Origin: Heritagella sp051881655
GTDB lineage: Bacteria > Bacillota > Clostridia > Oscillospirales > Acutalibacteraceae
Direction of reading: 5' to 3'
NCBI GenBank assembly: GCA_051881655.1
Contig: JBJEQH010000034.1
Coordinates: 1 to 19,017 of the forward strand
DNA: 19,017 nt
In this document: positions 14,374-19,017 of the stretch, in pieces
How the letters are laid out: the number at the start of each line of letters is the position of its first letter
Position numbering within the stretch: position 1 is the stretch's first letter
The notes under the pieces: model-generated
Told to the model about the DNA's origin: nothing
The model's database searches: none
The model's input: only the letters and a program-made list of their open reading frames with translations
Translations under genes and position numbers: made by a program

Positions 14374-15411
14374 TTATTCCCGTATGCCTTCCCACAGTCC
14401 CTGGATATACATGGCACCCAGAGCGCGGTCATACAGCCCGTATCCGGGTTTTCCCGTTTCGCCCCAGATCATGCGGCCGTGGTCCGGGCGGATATAGCCC
14501 GCAAATCCGGTCTTTTTCAGTGCGCCCACAATCGCGGCCATATCCAGCGAGCCCTGTGCGGTCAGGTGGCCGCTCTCCTCAAACCCGCCGTCCCCGCTCC
14601 ATTTCACATTGCGCAGATGGACAAAATGAATGCGGCCCATGGCGCTGTACTTCTCCGTCATTTTCACAATGTCATTCTTTTTTGAACATCCCAGCGAACC
14701 CGTGCAGAACGTCAGGCCGTTATACGGACTGTCGTACAGAGAGAGGAACCGGTCGATGGCCGCTTCGTCCGTGATCAGCCGGGGCAATCCAAAAATATCC
14801 CAGGGCGGATCATCCGGATGGATGGCCATTTTTACGTCGTTTTCCTCGGCCACCGGGATCACCTTCTGCAGGAAATCGCGCAGGTTCTCCCACAGATCCT
14901 CTTTGCTCCGCTGGGCATACTGGGAAAACAGCCGGTGCAGGTCCTCTTTCCGATAGCTGCTGTCCCACCCGGGCAGGCTCAGCTCCCCGGTCAGGGGATC
15001 CATCTGCGCAAGGGCCTTTGTATCATAAATCAGGTTTTCGGCCCCGTCCTCCATTTTGTGGTGGACATCGGTGCGGGTCCAGTCAAAGATGGGCATAAAG
15101 TTGTAGCAGATGCACTTCACCCCATGGCGGGCCAGCCGCCGGATGTTCTCGCAGTAGTTTTCGATATACTTCTCGCGGGTGGGCAATCCCAGCTTAATAT
15201 CCTCATGTACCGGGACGCTCTCCACAAGGTCAAACAGAAGTCCATTTTCCTCGCACTGCTTCTGCAGGGCCACAATACTCTCCTCGCTCCAGACCTGTCC
15301 CACCGGCACATCGTATACCGCCGATACAATGTGCCTCATCCCCGGGATCTGACGGATCTGCTGCAGGGTTACCGGATCATCCGGCCCATACCAGCGAAAC
15401 GACATTTTCAT
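14374..15411 (-). CDS. uxuA: Mannonate dehydratase
   Basis: Mn2+-dependent dehydratase, a TIM barrel of 345 residues, converting D-mannonate to 2-keto-3-deoxy-D-gluconate (KDG) in hexuronate breakdown. Conserved elements: the N-terminal MSFRWYGPDDPVTL, CYNFMPIFDWTRTD (102-115), and the metal ligands His198 (HPDDPPW), Cys237 (FCTGSLG), His265 (VHLRNV) and Asp310 (RPDHGR). ESGH (279-282) is also in place. The ATG at 15411 has AGGAGG seven bases upstream, and that ribosome site overlaps the stop of the previous gene. It is followed 16 bases later by the SDR uxuB, the classic pair. The downstream steps (KdgK, KdgA) and the upstream isomerase (UxaC) are not in the window. Confidence 0.96.
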   Translation of the reverse strand: MKMSFRWYGPDDPVTLQQIRQIPGMRHIVSAVYDVPVGQVWSEESIVALQKQCEENGLLFDLVESVPVHEDIKLGLPTREKYIENYCENIRRLARHGVKCICYNFMPIFDWTRTDVHHKMEDGAENLIYDTKALAQMDPLTGELSLPGWDSSYRKEDLHRLFSQYAQRSKEDLWENLRDFLQKVIPVAEENDVKMAIHPDDPPWDIFGLPRLITDEAAIDRFLSLYDSPYNGLTFCTGSLGCSKKNDIVKMTEKYSAMGRIHFVHLRNVKWSGDGGFEESGHLTAQGSLDMAAIVGALKKTGFAGYIRPDHGRMIWGETGKPGYGLYDRALGAMYIQGLWEGIRE

Positions 15412-15423
15412 ATTTCTTCCTCC

Positions 15424-16281
15424 TCACAGGCTCATCAGGCCCCGGGCGCACAGATAGGCCGCCGTGAACGCGGTCTCCCCCTGGGCGGACGATGCCTTCT
15501 TCTCGGTTTCCCCCTGTTCCAGCGCGGCAAAGCCGGCAAAATCCGTCAGGTGAGGCTCCATGCTGAAAAATCCGTCATAGCCCTTTTTATCCAGCGCACG
15601 GAACAGCGGCAGCAGGGCACCGTCGCCGGTGCCGGGCAGAACCACCTGACCGTTTTCAAAAAGGGCATCCTTTACATGGACGTACCGGATAAACGGCGCC
15701 AACAGGGAAAACGCCGTCTGGGTATCCTGACCGCACTGGACAAAATTGGCAAAGTCAAAGGTGCAGCCGAAATTCTCATCATACAGCTCGTTCATCAGAT
15801 CGAGGCACCGGGGGGCCGTATCGCCGTAAATGCCCTTTTCGTTCTCATGCAGCAGGCGCACATTCTCTTTCTTTGCATATTCCTTCAGCCGCAGTAGCCG
15901 CTCCAGCACCTCACTGCGGTAGTTCAGGGGGTCCTCCCCTTTGGGCATGTAAAAGCTGAACATCCGGATATCCCGGCAGGAGAGGATGTGGGCCGTCTCC
16001 ACCACGCGGCGGAAAACCTCGAAATGAGCGGCAAAATCATCGCCAATCCCGATTTTCCCGATGGGCGATCCGATGGCCGAAACCTGAATGCCGGCTTCCT
16101 TCAGCTTTTCCCTGGCGCTCCTGACTTCCTCCGGCATGAGGGAATCCACATTTTTCCCGTCCACCCCGCGTATCTCCAGATACCCGATTCCCAGCTTTTG
16201 TAGCACGCGCAGCTGCTCGCTGAAAACGGGTGAAATCTCATCCGAAAAACCGGAAAACCGGATCCGATTCAGCATATCCAT
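15424..16281 (-). CDS. TIM-barrel sugar phosphate isomerase/epimerase-family protein
   Basis: A 285-residue xylose-isomerase-like TIM barrel. The probable metal ligands are Glu146 (LLHENEKGIYGD), Asp176 (TFDFANF), His202 (YVHVKD) and Glu242 (SMEPHL). The motif context differs from the tagatose-epimerase-like member at the end of this operon, so the two are not recent duplicates. Relatives are found beside Gfo/Idh/MocA oxidoreductases and are often predicted to isomerise or epimerise keto-sugars; the reaction cannot be fixed from sequence. The ATG at 16281 has GGGGAGG about nine bases upstream. It starts 17 bases after the preceding oxidoreductase and ends inside the uxuA ribosome site. The C-terminal 30 residues are polar and less conserved-looking. 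Confidence 0.82.
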   Translation of the reverse strand: MDMLNRIRFSGFSDEISPVFSEQLRVLQKLGIGYLEIRGVDGKNVDSLMPEEVRSAREKLKEAGIQVSAIGSPIGKIGIGDDFAAHFEVFRRVVETAHILSCRDIRMFSFYMPKGEDPLNYRSEVLERLLRLKEYAKKENVRLLHENEKGIYGDTAPRCLDLMNELYDENFGCTFDFANFVQCGQDTQTAFSLLAPFIRYVHVKDALFENGQVVLPGTGDGALLPLFRALDKKGYDGFFSMEPHLTDFAGFAALEQGETEKKASSAQGETAFTAAYLCARGLMSL

Positions 16282-16298
16282 TGGCTTTTTCCTCCCCT

Positions 16299-17303
16299 TT
16301 ATTCGCAGCGCACCGGCTGTCCGGTGCGGCTGGATTCATAAATCGCCAGCATCAGGTGCAGCGTCCGGCAGGCCTGGGTGTAATCAAGCGCAAACGGTTT
16401 CCCGGTTTCGATGCAGTGATAAAAATCCCGCAGCAGCAGCAGATGGCTGGCACCCCAGCAGTCCTTTCCCACATGGGCCGCGGGGGCAAAATGAATCTGT
16501 TCGCGGCGGCCATCCCCGCCCTGAATCAGCAGGTCGTCCCCCTCGATGCGGACGCATCCCTTCTCACACACTATTTCCACCAGAACCGGGGAATCGGTGC
16601 AGTAGCCCGTTGTGGCGTAAAACAGCCCGACGGCCCCGCTCTCAAATACAATCCGGGCCTCGGCGCTGTCCTCCACCTCGATCACATCCCGCAGGTGGTG
16701 GTTCGCGATGGTCGCGCTGACCTGCCACGGATCGCCCAGCAAGTGGCACAGCAGATCCAGCGTGTGGATCGACTGGTTAATCAGCACGCCGCCGCCCTCC
16801 GTTTTCCACGTGCCGCGCCAGCCGCTCTCGGTATAGTAGGGGGCTTCCCTCTCCCAGGTGACAAACGCCCGGGCGCCCTTTACCTCTCCCAGCTCTTTCT
16901 TTTCCAGCAGTTCTTTCACCCGGCGGTTGGCCGGATTGTAGCGGTTCTGAAAGCACACGGCCAGCTGGCCCGGCGCACCGGACAGCACCCGCCGAAGCTC
17001 CTCCTCCTGCTCTCCCGTCATGGCCGGGGGCTTCTCCATTACCACATGCATTCCCTTCTGCAGCGCCTCGATGGCCATGGGGACATGCAGATAATGCGGG
17101 GTGCAGATATGCAGCACATCGGCCTGTTCCTTTTCCAGCATGTCCGAAAGCGATGCGTACGCCCGGCCGCCATATACATCCGCCATCCTGCGGGCGCGCT
17201 CGGGCCGGATATCCGCAAAGGCGGTGATCTCACGGCCCAGGGCATGAAGGGCCTCAGCATGAACCTCTGCAATCCCACCGCATCCTACCAGTAACGATTT
17301 CAT
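16299..17303 (-). CDS. Gfo/Idh/MocA-family sugar oxidoreductase (second of two)
   Basis: A 334-residue NAD(P)-dependent oxidoreductase. The Rossmann domain begins at the start codon with LLVGCGGIAEVHAEAL (4-19). The acidic Asp31 in FADIRPE suggests NAD preference. MEKPP (89-93) provides the family lysine Lys91. The C-terminal substrate domain carries TEGGGVLINQ, then His180 and Asp183, the usual catalytic pair positions. The enzyme would oxidise or reduce a hydroxyl/keto group of a sugar, uronate or glycoside. The start is ATG 17303 with AGGAGG nearby; an earlier in-frame ATG at 17351 would overlap the previous gene and add a basic, non-family extension. It differs clearly from the other oxidoreductase encoded just upstream, so the two probably act on different intermediates. 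Confidence 0.9.
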   Translation of the reverse strand: MKSLLVGCGGIAEVHAEALHALGREITAFADIRPERARRMADVYGGRAYASLSDMLEKEQADVLHICTPHYLHVPMAIEALQKGMHVVMEKPPAMTGEQEEELRRVLSGAPGQLAVCFQNRYNPANRRVKELLEKKELGEVKGARAFVTWEREAPYYTESGWRGTWKTEGGGVLINQSIHTLDLLCHLLGDPWQVSATIANHHLRDVIEVEDSAEARIVFESGAVGLFYATTGYCTDSPVLVEIVCEKGCVRIEGDDLLIQGGDGRREQIHFAPAAHVGKDCWGASHLLLLRDFYHCIETGKPFALDYTQACRTLHLMLAIYESSRTGQPVRCE

Positions 17304-17328
17304 GGTTTTCCTCCTGTCCCGCCAACGC

Positions 17329-18504
17329 TCATTCTTTCTTCTCACTTCCATAGGTACCCGACAGATCGAATACCTTGTCCTCTCCCGTCTTCACCCGGGA
17401 TGCAGCCCGGCGGCGGTCCAGCTCCTGCAGGAACAGATTCTCGTCCACCGGCAGGGTGACCGTCTTTCCCAGCCAGGAGGACAAATGCATGGCATTGGAG
17501 AGGCTGAGTCCCCGGATTCCCTCGACCCCCTCGGCCACCAGAGGCGTTCCGCGCAGGATTTTCCCCGCAAATGCCTCCAGTACCCCGTTGTGCTGCGGGT
17601 TTTTGCCGTCCGTTTCCACCACATAGGTGCGGCTTTCCGGCTTCTCGAAGCCCTGGGGACAGGTGCGGCAGAACTCGCGCTCGTTTACCGCCAGCTCCGT
17701 TAAGGTCAGCACATCGTTTTCACACACCAGCTTGCCCTTTTCCAGCGTCACCTCAAAGCGGTTGGTGCCGGGGGCATCGCCGGTTGTAGTGACGAACACG
17801 CCTGTTGCTCCGTTGGGAAATTCCAGATAGGCGGTCACATCGTCCTCCACCTCGATATCATGCCACTTTCCAATATGGCAGAAAGCGCGCACCTTCTCCG
17901 GCATTCCGCAGATCCACTGCAGCAGGTCCAGATTATGGGGGCACTGGTTCAGCAGTACACCGCCGCCCTCTCCGGCCCAGGTGGCGCGCCAGGAGCCGGA
18001 ATCATAATACGCCTGGGTGCGGTACCAGTCCGTGATGATCCAGTTCACCCGCTTGATCGCGCCCAGGGTGCCGCCCTGGACCAGCTCGTGCATTTTGCGG
18101 TAGACGCAGTTGGTGCGCTGGTTGAACATCATGCCGAACACAACCGAACTGGCGGCGGCCTTCTCATTCATCCGGCGCACCTGTTTGGTATACACACCGG
18201 CCGGCTTTTCGCACATCACATGCAGCCCCTTCTCCATGGCCAAAATCGAGAGCTCGGGGTGCTGGTAATGGGGCGTGGCAATTTCCACCGCCTCACACAC
18301 ACCGCTCCCGATCAGCTCGCTGCCCTCCTCAAAAATCTGCACCGTCCCGGGCAGATTCTCCCGGGCCCACTGGCGCCGTGCTGCCGAGCGGTCGGCCACC
18401 GCCGTCAGCTCCATCTTCGGGATTTCTCCCCCGGCAATATGCTGGGCATGGGCCGAGCCCATGTTGCCGATCCCGATGACGCCCATTTTTACCTTCCGTT
18501 CCAT
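17329..18504 (-). CDS. Gfo/Idh/MocA-family sugar oxidoreductase (first of two)
   Basis: A 391-residue NAD(P)-dependent oxidoreductase, about 57 residues longer than its neighbour. Seen: Rossmann motif GVIGIGNMGSAHA (8-20), Asp38 in AVADRS, MCEKPAG (97-103, Lys100), a tryptophan-rich segment INWII-like (VNWIITDWYRTQAYYDSGSW, 153-172), and GEGGGVLLNQCPHNLDLL with His190 and Asp193. The C-terminus has an extra tail (about 355-391, charged) after the core fold. The ATG at 18504 follows GGGAGGAG at good spacing, and only 15 bases separate it from the previous gene. Substrate is unknown; the surrounding uronate and TIM-barrel genes suggest a keto-sugar or glycoside step. Confidence 0.9.
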   Translation of the reverse strand: MERKVKMGVIGIGNMGSAHAQHIAGGEIPKMELTAVADRSAARRQWARENLPGTVQIFEEGSELIGSGVCEAVEIATPHYQHPELSILAMEKGLHVMCEKPAGVYTKQVRRMNEKAAASSVVFGMMFNQRTNCVYRKMHELVQGGTLGAIKRVNWIITDWYRTQAYYDSGSWRATWAGEGGGVLLNQCPHNLDLLQWICGMPEKVRAFCHIGKWHDIEVEDDVTAYLEFPNGATGVFVTTTGDAPGTNRFEVTLEKGKLVCENDVLTLTELAVNEREFCRTCPQGFEKPESRTYVVETDGKNPQHNGVLEAFAGKILRGTPLVAEGVEGIRGLSLSNAMHLSSWLGKTVTLPVDENLFLQELDRRRAASRVKTGEDKVFDLSGTYGSEKKE

Positions 18505-18519
18505 TTCCGTTCTCCTCCC

Positions 18520-19017
18520 TTAGTCGCGGTATCCCATCGCCCGCACATTGTCGTGGCTCTTTTTCAGACAGACAAACGGGCTTTCCTCACAGGTATCCTG
18601 TTCCACCAGCATGTGCTGCACCGTTCCCACTTCCTTCATTTTCTGAAGGATGGCCGGGAAGTTCAGGTTTCCCTCCCCCACCGGGGCAAAGGTGGCCTGC
18701 CAGCCGTGAATGGTCAGATCCTTCAGATGGACACAGGGGATGCGGTCCTTCAGTTTCTCCACCCATTCCACCGGGTTCACGCCGGCTGCGGCCAGCCAGT
18801 AGGTATCCAGCGTAATTCCCATCTCATCGGGGGCGAAGGAATCCAGCAGGATCTCGATAAAGCGCCCGCCCGGGAATTTCTCAAATTCAAAATTGTGGTG
18901 GTGGTACATGAACCGCTTTCCCGCCGCTTTGATCTCGCGGGCCACCGGCCGGTAATCCATGGCAAAGTGATGGACCCACTCCGGCGTGCGGTAGCGCTCG
19001 GGCATCGAGCCGATCCC
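18520..19017 (-). CDS. TIM-barrel sugar phosphate isomerase/epimerase, cut by the right edge
   Basis: C-terminal part of a third xylose-isomerase-like TIM barrel. The frame stays open to the last base (the residues before Met at 19005 read GIGS), so that methionine is internal and the gene starts outside. The visible 165 residues contain four probable metal ligands in order: Glu in YHHHNFEFEKF, Asp in TLDTYWLAAAG, His in CVHLKDL and Glu in MLVEQD. The TLDTYW and EQDTCEESP motifs are reminiscent of the IolE/YcjR-type branch, which often works with Gfo/Idh/MocA oxidoreductases. A full-length member would need about 100-130 more residues. It is the first gene of the operon seen here, 15 bases before the first oxidoreductase. 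Confidence 0.85.
   Translation of the reverse strand, partial: GIGSMPERYRTPEWVHHFAMDYRPVAREIKAAGKRFMYHHHNFEFEKFPGGRFIEILLDSFAPDEMGITLDTYWLAAAGVNPVEWVEKLKDRIPCVHLKDLTIHGWQATFAPVGEGNLNFPAILQKMKEVGTVQHMLVEQDTCEESPFVCLKKSHDNVRAMGYRD

Noticed and set aside
14358..14432. Longer N-terminus for the SDR gene
   Set aside because: The extra 25 codons overlap the end of uxuA; ATG 14357 has a well-placed AGAGGAG and gives the family N-terminus.
14818..15897. Long plus-strand open frame opposite uxuA and the TIM-barrel gene
   Set aside because: No ribosome site; the minus-strand genes have intact metal ligands and operon spacing.
17304..17351. Longer N-terminus for the 334-residue oxidoreductase
   Set aside because: It would overlap the previous gene and add a charged segment before the Rossmann fold; ATG 17303 has AGGAGG just upstream.
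1..19017. Mobile elements, CRISPR arrays, tRNA or rRNA genes
   Set aside because: I looked for transposase or integrase motifs, direct-repeat arrays with spacers, and tRNA T-loop-like sequences (GGTTCRA). I found none that stood up. The only repeats are the coding repeats of the Sel1-type gene.

Overview
The window looks like chromosomal DNA of a moderately GC-rich Bacillota, probably a gut-type member of Clostridia (Oscillospirales-like). The reasons are strong AGGAGG-type ribosome sites before nearly every gene, occasional TTG/GTG starts, short intrinsic terminators, an aspS-gatC-gatA-gatB operon, and a clostridial-style hexuronate operon. The taxonomic call is inference from gene content and style. 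I see no rRNA, tRNA, CRISPR array, insertion sequence, integrase or phage gene.

Region 1 (1-2400). A glycerol kinase gene (glpK, minus strand) has a terminator behind it, and a ribosome site plus ATG of a further minus-strand gene sits at the very left edge. It is divergent from mntP (plus), a Mn2+ exporter with a textbook sigma-A promoter and a strong terminator.

Region 2 (2401-7673). A four-gene plus-strand translation operon, aspS-gatC-gatA-gatB, starts from a recognisable promoter and ends at a perfect 18-bp hairpin. It pairs an aspartyl-tRNA synthetase that may be non-discriminating with the GatCAB amidotransferase, which makes Gln-tRNA(Gln) and/or Asn-tRNA(Asn).

Region 3 (7679-9726). 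A minus-strand Sel1-repeat protein, built of 75-residue tandem units, is divergent from a plus-strand stand-alone CbiK-like cobalt/metal chelatase. A bidirectional terminator follows.

Region 4 (9764-12543, minus). A large protein with two predicted LOTUS/OST-HTH RNA-binding domains and a C-terminal DUF3825-like region overlaps by 7 bp a small GNAT-family acetyltransferase. Neither has a known role. This is the most novel-looking pair in the window, and the large protein appears to contain three diverged copies of one helix-plus-beta module.

Region 5 (12693-19017, minus, continuing past the right edge). Seven tightly packed sugar genes read, in transcription order: TIM-barrel isomerase/epimerase (partial), two different Gfo/Idh/MocA oxidoreductases, a second TIM-barrel isomerase, mannonate dehydratase (uxuA), an SDR fructuronate reductase/mannonate oxidoreductase (uxuB type), and a tagatose-3-epimerase-like TIM barrel. 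UxuA and UxuB form the D-fructuronate to 2-keto-3-deoxygluconate branch. The pairing of Gfo/Idh/MocA enzymes with TIM-barrel isomerases resembles 3-keto-glycoside processing systems. The operon may therefore epimerise or oxidatively open an unusual uronate or glycoside and feed it into the UxuAB route. No transporter, regulator, UxaC, KdgK or KdgA is visible here; the operon head lies outside the window.
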